Assembly: GCF_029168945.1 (NCBI RefSeq)
Contig: NC_083601.1
Coordinates: forward strand, 31,733,660 to 31,797,659
DNA: 64,000 bases
Origin: Cannabis sativa
Lineage: Eukaryota > Streptophyta > Magnoliopsida > Rosales > Cannabaceae
Direction: 5' to 3'
Below, piece after piece: positions 49,651 to 59,388 of this stretch. Position 1 is the stretch's first letter. Each line of letters opens with the position of its first letter. The notes below the pieces were generated by a model that worked only from the letters and a program-made list of their open reading frames with translations, searched no databases and was not told where the DNA came from. Made by a program: the position numbers and the translations under genes.

Positions 49651-51381
49651 ATGCCTCCAAATTCTCCATACCTTAGAATTTTCAGCAAAAACAAACTGGA
49701 AGTACCTCATTTACAAGGCATCATAACTCATTTCTCAAGATGCAAAAACAAACAAAAACTACTTCAAATCCATGCACAACTAATTACCACCGGCATTATT
49801 CAAAACCCTCCAATTGCCAGCAATCTCATTGCTTCTTTTGCCTCATTTTCTCTTCCCACTACAATCTCCATTGCCCATTCAATAGCAACTAGAGTAGAGG
49901 GTCTGGATACTTTCACTTGGAACACCATCATTCGAGGTTATCTTGATAGAAGCAATGGTAAACAAGCTCTTCTAGTTTATTCCCATGTCAGAAGTATAGG
50001 TCTCAATGTGGATAGTTATTCCCTGCAGTTTGTAATCAAGGCATGTGGACTTATTTCAGCTGTTCTCCAAGGAAAACAGATACATGCCCAGAAATGCAAA
50101 TTGGGTTTTTCATCAGAGGTCATAGTTCAAACTGCTCTAATAAATATGTATAGTTTATTTGGTGAGGTGGATTTTGCACAGAAGGTGTTCGACGAAACAC
50201 CTCAGAGGGATACAGTGATGTGGAACTCTGTTCTTGCTGTATATGCTCAACACAATATGGCCTATCAGGCACTTGTGTATGCTCGTGCTATGGTAAATGC
50301 TGGCTTGAGACTTAACGGGGTCAGCGTTGTTAGTGTGCTATCAGCTTGCTCGTCTTTGAAGGCCTTGAGAGAAGGAAAGGTAGTTCATGGCTACTTAATT
50401 AGGCACCTTATTACTGATATTGATGTAATAGTTTACAATACTCTTATTGACATGTACTCAAAGTGTGGATCTTTATGGAATGCTCACCAGATATTCCGGG
50501 TGATGTCCATAAAAAACGTGGTTTCTTGGACTTCTATGATCAATGCTTATAGCTATAGTAACTTGTTCAATGAAGCATTGACTTTGTTTCAAGAAATGGA
50601 AGGTGAAAATGTTACACCAGATGAGGTTACCATGCTGTCCATTGTTTCAATATGCTCCAAACTGGGAAGCTCTGAGCTTGGAGACTGGATTGACAATTAC
50701 ATTAAGAAAAATAGGTTTAAAAAGTTTCAAAGCACTACTATGTTAAATGCTCTGATGGACATGTATGCTAAATGTGGGAACATCAAAAAAGCTTGTGAAG
50801 TCTTTGACTGGATGATCAAGAGAACATTAGTGTCTTGGACTACTATAATACATGGACTAGCTATGCATGGATATGCAATTCCTGCTCTTCTCCGGTTCTC
50901 TCATATGCAAAGGGAAGGTTTTAAACCAGATGGGGTTGTCTTCCTCAGCATCTTATCCGCTTGCAGCCATGCCGGTTTAGCTGATGAGGGGCGCAAATGT
51001 TTTAACTCAATGATACAGGAATACCACATGAAACCGGGGAGAGAACACTACGGTTGTATGATTGATCTTCTGTGCAGAGGTGGGCTGGTGAATGAGGCAT
51101 TTGAACTTGTTTGCAGTATGCCCGAGAAGCCGGACATGATCATGTGGCGTATGCTAATAGGGGCTTGCAGAAACCAAGGAGATATCAGTTTGGTAGATGA
51201 AATATCTAGCCATTTAAATGGAAATGGAATGGGGCCTAAGTGTAGTGAAGACTATGGACTATTATCAAATGTGTATGCTGAAGCGGGTCAGTGGGTACGT
51301 GTAAAAGAGATTAGGAAAGAGATGAAAATTAAAGGTTTGATGAAGCTTGATCCAGGTTTTAGCTCTGTAGAGGCATATTAA
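49651..51381 (+). CDS. Pentatricopeptide repeat (PPR) protein, PLS class with E motif
   Basis: Intronless, 576 residues. Tandem 31-36 residue repeats run from about residue 50 to 500, with PLS landmarks such as TFTWNTIIRGYL, GKQIHAQ, LINMYSLFGEVDFAQKVFDE, LIDMYSKCGSLWNAHQIF, VVSWTSMINAYS, MDMYAKCGNIKKACEVFD and HYGCMIDLLCRGG. The end, YGLLSNVYAEAGQW through PGFSSVEAY, is an E-type motif; there is no DYW deaminase domain. The family works in mitochondria or plastids, binding specific RNAs, often for C-to-U editing; target and organelle are unknown here. The N-terminus has Lys/Arg and Ser and could be a transit peptide. The frame is fully intact although the gene sits inside a broken copy of PU1, so it may be functional. 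Confidence 0.93.
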   Translation: MPPNSPYLRIFSKNKLEVPHLQGIITHFSRCKNKQKLLQIHAQLITTGIIQNPPIASNLIASFASFSLPTTISIAHSIATRVEGLDTFTWNTIIRGYLDRSNGKQALLVYSHVRSIGLNVDSYSLQFVIKACGLISAVLQGKQIHAQKCKLGFSSEVIVQTALINMYSLFGEVDFAQKVFDETPQRDTVMWNSVLAVYAQHNMAYQALVYARAMVNAGLRLNGVSVVSVLSACSSLKALREGKVVHGYLIRHLITDIDVIVYNTLIDMYSKCGSLWNAHQIFRVMSIKNVVSWTSMINAYSYSNLFNEALTLFQEMEGENVTPDEVTMLSIVSICSKLGSSELGDWIDNYIKKNRFKKFQSTTMLNALMDMYAKCGNIKKACEVFDWMIKRTLVSWTTIIHGLAMHGYAIPALLRFSHMQREGFKPDGVVFLSILSACSHAGLADEGRKCFNSMIQEYHMKPGREHYGCMIDLLCRGGLVNEAFELVCSMPEKPDMIMWRMLIGACRNQGDISLVDEISSHLNGNGMGPKCSEDYGLLSNVYAEAGQWVRVKEIRKEMKIKGLMKLDPGFSSVEAY

Positions 51382-51784
51382 AACTTAAAGGTTTGACCAA
51401 GACATTAACTATAGGTCAGTTTAAGCTTGGATTATGCCACGATCATGAGGTTGGTTCCCTTCCCTTTTCACTTGCTAATGGATTTTTAATCCTTATCATG
51501 AAGCAAGCGCTGCATACCTTGATGTTCCTGAATAAATTAAGAATTATTACTCAGTCTGAATAGAGAAGATGATTCGACATGGCCCTTAATCCATGTCCTA
51601 CTTTCAAGTTTTCCGGATGGTTGTGAGACAGCATCTAATAAGAGTTTCTTTGTAATTTGTTAGTTCTAATTAAATAGTTTGCATCTGTATTGTCCTACCG
51701 TCTCTTGGTTCTTCCCTGTGATACCATTCATCTGTTTCAGATTAAAGATTTCCACTATTGGGAATGATCAAGGATAATATCTTT

Positions 51785-52080
51785 GCTCAAATAGTATTTT
51801 GGACCCTGTGTTTTGCTCAAAATAAACCATAGATTTTCTAAAATGGTAAAAATAAGACTCTGAACTTAATTTTGATAATTTTTTTTTAATATAATTAACT
51901 TGAAGACAATTCCTAATACGAACAGATATAAAAAATGTAAATTTTATTTTGACAAAAAATTAATTCAAGGTTCTATTTGTACCATTTTAGAAAAAACAAG
52001 ATTTATATTGTCATTTAACAAAATAAAAGGTCTAATTGGTAGCTTTTACAAAACATAAGGTGGAAAATAATATTTACCTT
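51785..52080. repeat. Palindromic AT-rich repeat relic
   Basis: The left part reads AAATAGTATTTTGGACCCTG and TAAAATGGTAAAAATAAGA; the right part has the inverse sense in TTGTACCATTTTAGAAAA and ACATAAGGTGGAAAATAATA. It resembles a degenerate MITE downstream of the PPR gene. No TSD was found. Confidence 0.4.
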
Positions 52081-52482
52081 TTATTTATTTATTCCATAAG
52101 ATACCAATTTCAACCTTTGGCCTAGTGTTTACCTAAATACAACAATCTATTATTTTAGTTCATTGAAGGAATGTCAATGGAAAACAATGACAATGCTAAA
52201 AATGGTTCATGGATTAGGTTGTACACCGAGTTGGTTTTCGAACAACTTTGGATCATTGGTTATATAAAAATGGTTTATGAAGACAAGAATGTGGTAAATT
52301 GTTATTAAAAATTGATCAATTCCAAATAGTTTATATAACCGCAGTTCTCACCTGGATAGCAATGGCCGTCCTCAGACGAAATAGCGGCAAAGAGTACCTA
52401 ATTCGTAACAAATTTGAGAAATTCTCCACAACATTAAGGGGGTGTATTTGAATCTACAATGGAAGGAAAACTGAGAGGGGTG

Positions 52483-52788
52483 TGTTAGGCCTTGGGATTA
52501 GTATGGTGGGCTAGCATATATTAAATAAAAGGGTAATTGAATCCTTGTATTGAGGGTAGTGTTTTGGAGGGAATAGAATAGTATATATAGAATATTAAGG
52601 CGAATTGAGTGGTATGCAATGTATTGAGTAAATCTCTAGTTGCTTCAAAGGGGCCTAAGGGCTCCCTTACTTTGTAATTGAGTTTCTCATACTTTCAATA
52701 CACATTTTCTATTGTTTTGCTATTGTTCTACTCCTATTATTGCTACTGTTTTGTTGTGTTCTTGAGCGGAAGATCTCGGGTCTTATCA
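52483..52788 (+). repeat. 5' LTR of the ORF-bearing element
   Basis: TGTTAGGCCTTGGG to GGGTCTTATCA (TG...CA). It contains a TATA-like TAGTATATATAGA near 52575. It holds the empty site (GTTGCTTCAAAGGGGCC) for the hAT insertion found in the other LTR. Confidence 0.92.
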
Positions 52789-54121
52789 ATTGGTATCAGA
52801 GCGAACGATTCCGGTGGACGCCGACGACTCGAATGGAGAAATTAGAGGATCAATGGAGATTGGAGTCTTATGATTATCCCTCTGAATTTAATACACTGGA
52901 GGACCTTGCCTCGCTTTTGGATCAAGTACTTCTCGGGCAAGTAAGGTTACTCCGCCTCTCCCGCGATCTCCGAAGTCATGTCACAACAAGATCGGAGGAC
53001 AACGATCTCAATGAGTGGATCCACCAAGCTATGCAATCTGTTAGGGTTCGCAACCAAGAAGGAATACGAAATTGCTACGCGCCGAATCTAACTTCTGGAT
53101 CTCCTTCAACACTAGAGACGGAGGTTGAATGTGATGAAAAGATGGAAATGGCAATAAGGGAACACAAACGAGCCTTTGCTAGACTCGTCAGTTTCAGCAA
53201 ACACAAACAGCAGGCAGCTATACAATCGGAGTTCCTATATGAAGACTCTCGGCCTTCTGAGGCATCACCTGAGATTTTCGATGTTGCGAAGATCATCGCC
53301 GATGGAGAAGAAGATAAATGGTTAGAAAAAAATCAGCAACGAAATTCGCCGCCTGAAAGGAGGAGGGAAGAGTTGTGGCTGCTGGAGGAGTTTTCTGAGC
53401 AGAAGGAATTATTAGCCCCGGCACCAGATCTGGAAGTTGCTCCACGGGGTTCGCTCGCACCTCGGCAACGAACGGCAGCACCACCATTTCCTGAAGCGAC
53501 GGAGAAAAACCAGCAGCTGAAGACGTCGCCGGAGAAGAGGGACGAACTGCTGGTGGCATCGTTGGGATGGATTTCATCGCCGATGCCAAGGCCGATCACG
53601 TTGGGGGCAGTGACGAAGCCGAATCCACAACGGAAGTCGTCGCCGGAGTCGGAGAAGACGGAGGCGTGGACGCTGGAAGCTTCGCCGGAGATTCAGAGCT
53701 TGAAGACATCTTCCCAAGGAGCAGTGGCACATGAGGGTCGGCTGGCAAAGAAGATGATGGTGGGGAGGAGCCTCTTTGCACTCAAACCCTACCAAGTAAG
53801 GCCCAAGCCCAATTCCTTAAGACTTACTTCAGCTTTGGCCCACAAGAGTAAAATTAACCCAATAGGTCACTTTGATTTACTTAAATGGGAACCCACCCAC
53901 TTTATTCCTATGTCTAGTTTAGTAAGTGAGGGTCATTTTGGGAACCAAACTCCTTTCTTTACTCCATCTTGGGCCCAGACATTCCAAAGTTTATATTGCT
54001 TTGACCAAGTTGTGGTCATGGCCCAACTAAACAAAGAAATGAGCCATTTTATTTTTAAAGGGGTGCAACTTTGGATGTCCTACCCAAAATGTTACAGTCA
54101 CAATCATGAGACAAGAGATGG

Positions 54122-54348
54122 AGTTGACAGATTTAGGGAAAAATGTTTTTTCTGTATTATATTATTTCTGATATAAAACAGTATATATAACATGTACAAT
54201 AAGTCTATAAAGAGAAACATATCAAATAATAAAGATACAATGAATCCCTAAACTAATTCCCTAAAAATATGGTACAATAAAAACAGAATTATTATTATAC
54301 AGCTATACTGAATAATAATAATAATTTAGGAAAGCTGATTTTCCAACA
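54122..54348 (-). repeat. 3' LTR of the Copia element
   Basis: 227 bp. On the minus strand it is preceded by the polypurine tract (GAGGGGGAG) and begins TGTTGGAAAATCAGC. It differs from the other LTR by A/G in a GATATAAARCAG phrase and T/A in AAACATAWCAAAT. Confidence 0.93.
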
Positions 54349-54355
54349 CTCCCCC

Positions 54356-57300
54356 TCAAGCTGGGCTAAAAATGTTCTCCATAGCCAGCTTGCTAGTCAG
54401 AAAATCAAATTGTTTTTTACACAATCCTTTTGTGAAAATATCCGCCACCTGATCTTCACTAGAAACATAAGGCATACACACTTGACCGCTCTCAATTTTC
54501 TCCTTAGTAAAATGCTTATCTACTTCAACATGCTTTGTGCGATCATGAAGTACAGGATTATGAGCAATTGCAATTGCTGCCTTGTTGTCACAATATAACT
54601 TCATAGGAGATGATTGTGATGACTTCAGCTCTTCAAGCAGCCTTTTTATCCAAATAATTTCACAAATTCCATGAGCGACAGATCTAAATTCAGCTTCAGC
54701 ACTGCTTCTAGCTACCACACTTTGTTTCTTGCTTTGCCAAGTGACCAAATTACCTCCAACATATGAACAGTAGCCTGATGTAGATCTTCTATCTACAGTG
54801 CTTCCAGCCCAATCTGCATCAGTGTAGGCTTCAATCTCTAGATGCCCTCGAGGTCTAAACAAGAGGCCTTAGATACCTTAGAATCCTATAGATTGCATCA
54901 AAATGCCTTGAACCAGGTGAATGCATGAACTGACTTACCATACTCACTGAGAAAGCTATGTCAGGTCGTGTATGAGACAAATTAATCAGTCTCTCAACTA
55001 ATCGTTGATAAAGCTCTTTGTCCTTCACACTTTTCAAGTCTTCAACAGCCTGTAGTTTAACATTAGGTTCACTAGGTGTTTCAGCAGGTTTGCAACCCAT
55101 CATACCTGTCTCATTAAGTAAATCAAGCACATACTTACGCTGACTTACAAAAATGCCTTCTTTGGACCTTGCAAATTCCATTCCAAGGAAGTATTTCAAA
55201 GGACCCAAGTCTTTAATTTCGAATTCCTCACCAAATCTTCTTTTTAATCTCTCTTGTTCATCAATGTCATCCCCAGTTATCACAATATCATCTACATACA
55301 CAATTAAAATAGCCACCTTTCCTTCCTCTGAATGTTTGTAGAACATAGTGTGATCTGCTTGACTTTGAGTGTAACCAAACCTCTTCAAAACCTTACCAAA
55401 GCGTTCAAACCAAGCTCTAGGGGACTGTTTAAGACCATACAAGGATTTCTTCAATTTACACACTTTTCCAACTCCAAACTTTTTTTCGAAACCTGGTGGG
55501 ACACTCATATACACTTCCTCTTCAAGGTCTCCATTAAGAAAAGCATTCTTCACGTCTAACTGGTTCAAAGGCCAATTATAGTTAACTGCCAAAGATAGTA
55601 GAATCCGTATAGAATTAATTTTTGCAACAGGTGCAAAAGTCTCTTGATAATCTATTCTATAGGTTTGAGTAAAGCCTTTGGCCACAAGCCTCGCTTTAAA
55701 CCTCTCAATACTTCCATCAACTTTAAATTTTACTGTGAACACCCGTTTACACCCTACAATCTTCTTGTCCCTCGGTAACATTACAATCTCCCAAGTCCCA
55801 TTCTTTATCAAAGCATCCATCTCTTCATCCACTGCCAACTTCCATCTCGGTTCATCTAGTGCCTCCTGTATACTTCTAGGCACAACAAGTTCAGAAATAT
55901 TAGTAATAAATGCTCTATAGTTATCTGATAGGTGATTGTACGAGATGTATTTGGCAATTGGATGCTTTGTACAAGCACGAGTTCCTTTTCTAAGAGCAAT
56001 AGGAAGATCTAGAGTTTCAGATGTAGGGCTTGAAACAGATTGTGAAGACAAAATATTACTTGGAGACAGAGAAGATCTAGGAATAGAAGAAGAATTACTT
56101 GGGGTACTTGAAGAACCATTGTTCGGGGCTTCCATTTGGTCTTGTGCAGGGATGATTGGATGGTCTCTACTTCTTTCCCAGATGTTCTTCCTTGAATAAA
56201 CCACAGGCTCAAGAACATTACGATTTTTAATCAATCGTAGCATTTCTGTTTCTGATAAACCAAGATCAGATTCGGATTCAATAGATGTAGGTTGAGTTTT
56301 CTCAAGAGAAACATCAAGAATAGTCTTAGGTAAAGGTTCAACAAGTTCCCAAAAATTTTGTACCACTGAATTCTCCCCCTGAACAAAATTCTTTGAGAAA
56401 TAAGGACTATTTTCAGCAAAAGATACATCCATAGTAATATAGATGCGTTTAGAGATAGGATTAAAACATTTATATCCTTTTTTATTTGGAGGATAGCCTA
56501 AGAAAATACATTTTTCAGCTCTAGGATCTAACTTAGATCTAGACATTTTTGGAAGATGAACAAAAACAGTACTCCCAAAAATCTTCAATGGTAAATCTGA
56601 ATTAATTCTAGAAGTAGGAAAGAATTTTTTGAAACATTTCAAAGGAGTAGTGTAATGTAAAACTTTAGTAGGCATTCTATTTATCAAATAAGATGCAGTA
56701 AGAACAGCGTCCCCCCATAAATATTTTGGAACATTCATATAAAACATCATGGCACGAGCTACTTCTAACAAGTGTTTATTCTTTCTTTCTGCTATTCCAT
56801 TTTGTTCGGGAGTATCAGGACATGTAGATTGATGCAAAATACCTTTTTCTTTTAAAAAATTTCCCAAGATGTGATTAAAGTATTCTGTTCCATTATCAGT
56901 TCTTAAAATACTGATTTTTGTTTGAAACTGATTTTCAATCATTTTGTAAAAATCGGTAAAAATTTGTTCAACCTCAGACTTTTCCCTCATTAAATAAACC
57001 CAACAAAGACGAGTGTGGTCGTCTATAAAAGTAACAAACCATTTTTTCCCAGAATTAGTGGTAACCTTAGAAGGTCCCCAGACATCACTATGAAACAGAT
57101 AAAACGGTTTTGAAGGATGATAAAAAGATTTAATGTAAGGTTTACGTTGGCTTTTGGCCAATAAACAACTTTCACATTGAAAAGACAAAGGATTTAAATA
57201 GTGCTGGAAACAAATGTTTTAAATAAGAAAAACTAGGATGGCCTAATCTATAATGCCAAACCATTATTTGATCATAAACAGAAAGAGAACTAATGCTACT

Positions 57301-58765
57301 AAATCCTTGAGCAATTTTATTTTCAGAAGCCTTATCTTCGAAATAATAGAGTCCATTAATCATCCTAGCACTGCCAATCGTCTTCCCCGAACTCTGGTCC
57401 TGAAAAACACAATGAGATTCATCGAAAACCACACAACAATTAGAATCTTTAGATAATTTGCTGACAGATAAGAGATTGCAAGTAAGTTTAGGAACATGGA
57501 GGACAGATTTAAGATCTATCCCCTTAGAAATCTTAATTAAACCTTTTCCTGCAATGGATGAGAAATTACCATCAGCTATTTTAACTTTTTGATCTCCTGA
57601 ACAAGGTATATATGATTCAAAAAATTTAGAAGAATTTGTCATATGATCTGAAGCTCCAGAATCTATTATCCATGGGGTGGATGATTTTTGATAACAACTT
57701 AGAGCATTTATTTCTAATACTTTGTTACCTGCATATGCAATAGAGGCAGTAGGAATACCAGATGAGGACGAGGTAGTGTTCAGCAATGCATGAAGGTGAT
57801 TCATCTGCTCCTTAGTGAAGTGGGCCGGACTCGCCTTCATGTGCAAAAGGGGTTCGACCTGCCTTTTCTCTCTCTGCCTTGCTTTTCCAGTTTGCTGGTT
57901 TGCCATGGATTCTCCAACAGGTCTCTCGAGTATGACGAGGTTTATTACAAAAATCACACCAAACACGTGGCTTCTCATCAGTTTTCTGCATGTATGGGGT
58001 GTTCTTGTTATATCCTGCGCCCATGGTGGCTAGCGCTGAACTCTCAACAATAGATGTAGGTGTCTTCTTTCCCAACATAACACTCCTTCGACTCTCCTCT
58101 CTTCTAACTTCAGCAAATACTTCACCAATTGGAGGTAGGGGCTGCCTTCCAATAATCCTCCCCCTCACCTCATCAAACTCAACATTGAGACCAGCCAGGA
58201 ACTTATAGATTTGGGTTTTCTCAATCGTTTTCTTGTGGTGTTTGCCATCTTCTGCAGATTTCCACTCATAAGTATCGAAAAGATCTAAGTCTTGCCAGAT
58301 TCTTTTCAAAGAATTAAAGTACTTTGTCACGCTGTCCTCCCCTTGCTTTATTTCTCCAAGTTTGATATTTAACCCGAAAATCTAAGATTGATTTTCAAGA
58401 TCAGAATACATTTCAATAATGTTGTCCCATAGCTCCTTTGCTGTAGGATAGCACATATAATTGGAGCTAATCTCTTCTTCCATAGAGTTAACAAGCCAAG
58501 CCATCACCATAGAATTTTCAGCATCCCAAGTTTCATAGGTTGAATCAGTTTCCGCTAGAGCCTTCTTTTCACCAGTCAAATATCCCATTTTTCCTCGACC
58601 TTTCATATACATCTTCACCGATTGATACCATCTCAGAAAGTTTTCTCCATTCAAGCGAATAGTAGTGATCTGGACAGAGTGAGACTCGGTAGATTTGGTA
58701 GAAAGAACAGTGGAATTGGTTGGGATGGGGTTGTTTTTGGTTATACCTGACTCAGAATCTGACAT
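54356..58765 (-). pseudogene. Copia gag-pol polyprotein with four breaks
   Basis: Reading on the minus strand from ATG 58765, a gag N-terminal domain (RLNGENFLRWYQSVKMYM) ends at an in-frame TAG at 58384-58382. The same frame continues with gag and a zinc knuckle (CDFCNKPRHTRETCW) to 57812. A frameshift near 57850-57900 leads to the protease (WIIDSGASDHM) and the HHCC integrase zinc site. A second shift near 57180 leads to the integrase core (FHSDVWGP, DNGTEYF, PEQNGIAERKN) and reverse transcriptase (LDVKNAFLNGDL, YVDDIVITGDD). A small deletion with frameshift near 54870 precedes RNase H (EAYTDADWAGS, YCDNKAAI). The final TGA at 54358-54356 lies just before the polypurine tract. Confidence 0.93.
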
Positions 58766-58845
58766 GATGCAAGTAGGACAGAGGTGATTAGGGTTAGGGG
58801 TGCGATTAGGGTTTTTTTTTTCTTTTTTTTCTGGCACTGATACCA

Positions 58846-59072
58846 AGTTGACAGATTTAGGGAAAAATGTTTTTTCTGTATTATATTATTTCTGATATAA
58901 AGCAGTATATATAACATGTACAATAAGTCTATAAAGAGAAACATAACAAATAATAAAGATACAATGAATCCCTAAACTAATTCCCTAAAAATATGGTACA
59001 ATAAAAACAGAATTATTATTATACAGCTATACTGAATAATAATAATAATTTAGGAAAGCTGATTTTCCAACA
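58846..59072 (-). repeat. 5' LTR of the Copia element
   Basis: 227 bp, ending ...CTGTCAACT directly against the initiator-Met primer-binding site. The boundary is fixed by the adjacent TSD GATGG on both sides of the element. Confidence 0.93.
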
Positions 59073-59388
59073 GATGGGAAAGAACACTTGAAAGTGACTT
59101 TTTTGCTCATAAATGGTGAAGGTTGTCATGTTATTGGAGGCAAAAATAAAATACCTTTGGTGGATGAGAAGTTTAACCTTGGTGCTTTACTAGTGCCATT
59201 CAAGCATTGGGTTTTTGATAGAGGACGCCAAACACTACTCCAGCCAGCTAAGGGTGCATCAAAGACATGTCAAAATACGACATTACTAACTTGGTTCTTT
59301 GACAGAGGTCGCATACAACATAGGGCTCTAGACTTGAGTGAATTAATCAATTACCTTGAAGACAAGGTGAATTTCGGGCGACCGGTAA

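Larger units (their letters stand above)
48408..52430. repeat. Copy A of a tandem duplication of the PU1 3' end
   Basis: From about 48408 the sequence matches the stretch starting at 52431 and resuming after the LTR element at 60459. Shared phrases include GTGTATTTGAATCTACAA, TTCCGAGGTTCAACAAAG and CTTCATAAGTAGA. Copy A ends inside a PU1 exon (ATTCTCCACA) at 52430, where the text jumps to ACATTAAG. Both parental sequences share ACA at the join. Copy A has since gained the PPR-containing insert (about 49590-52270) and a roughly 340 bp insert at about 48980-49317. Confidence 0.85.
48498..52430 (-). pseudogene. Truncated PU1 (limit dextrinase) 3' tail copy
   Basis: Four exon counterparts are recognisable on the minus strand: 52430 to about 52354 ([19 protein letters not shown]), about 49571-49480 (ERVRFPNTGPSS), a fragment near 48985-48945 (LRARHFELHP) and the last exon 48608-48498 with its stop. 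The copy lacks everything upstream. Its second exon is deleted at the 3' side and has lost its AG acceptor (TTTTTCGAG where copy B has TTTTAGGAG), and its third is interrupted. It cannot encode an enzyme; the PPR gene lies in one of its introns on the opposite strand. Confidence 0.85.
54122..59072 (-). mobile_element. Ty1/Copia retrotransposon nested in the ORF-bearing element
   Basis: The LTRs are 227 bp each, 58846-59072 (5') and 54122-54348 (3'), with a perfect 5 bp TSD GATGG at 54117-54121 and 59073-59077. By eye they differ at two positions. The primer-binding site TGGTATCAGTGCCAG (58845-58831) abuts the 5' LTR and a purine tract GAGGGGGAG abuts the 3' LTR. The LTR ends are TGTTGG...CAACT, so the terminal dinucleotides are TG...CT, not TG...CA. 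The coding region has gag, protease, integrase, reverse transcriptase and RNase H in Copia order but is broken. Confidence 0.95.

Noticed and set aside
53075..53795. Overlapping minus-strand frames opposite the unknown ORF
   Set aside because: GC-richer sequence gives long antisense frames by chance; the plus strand alone continues in phase beyond the Copia insertion.
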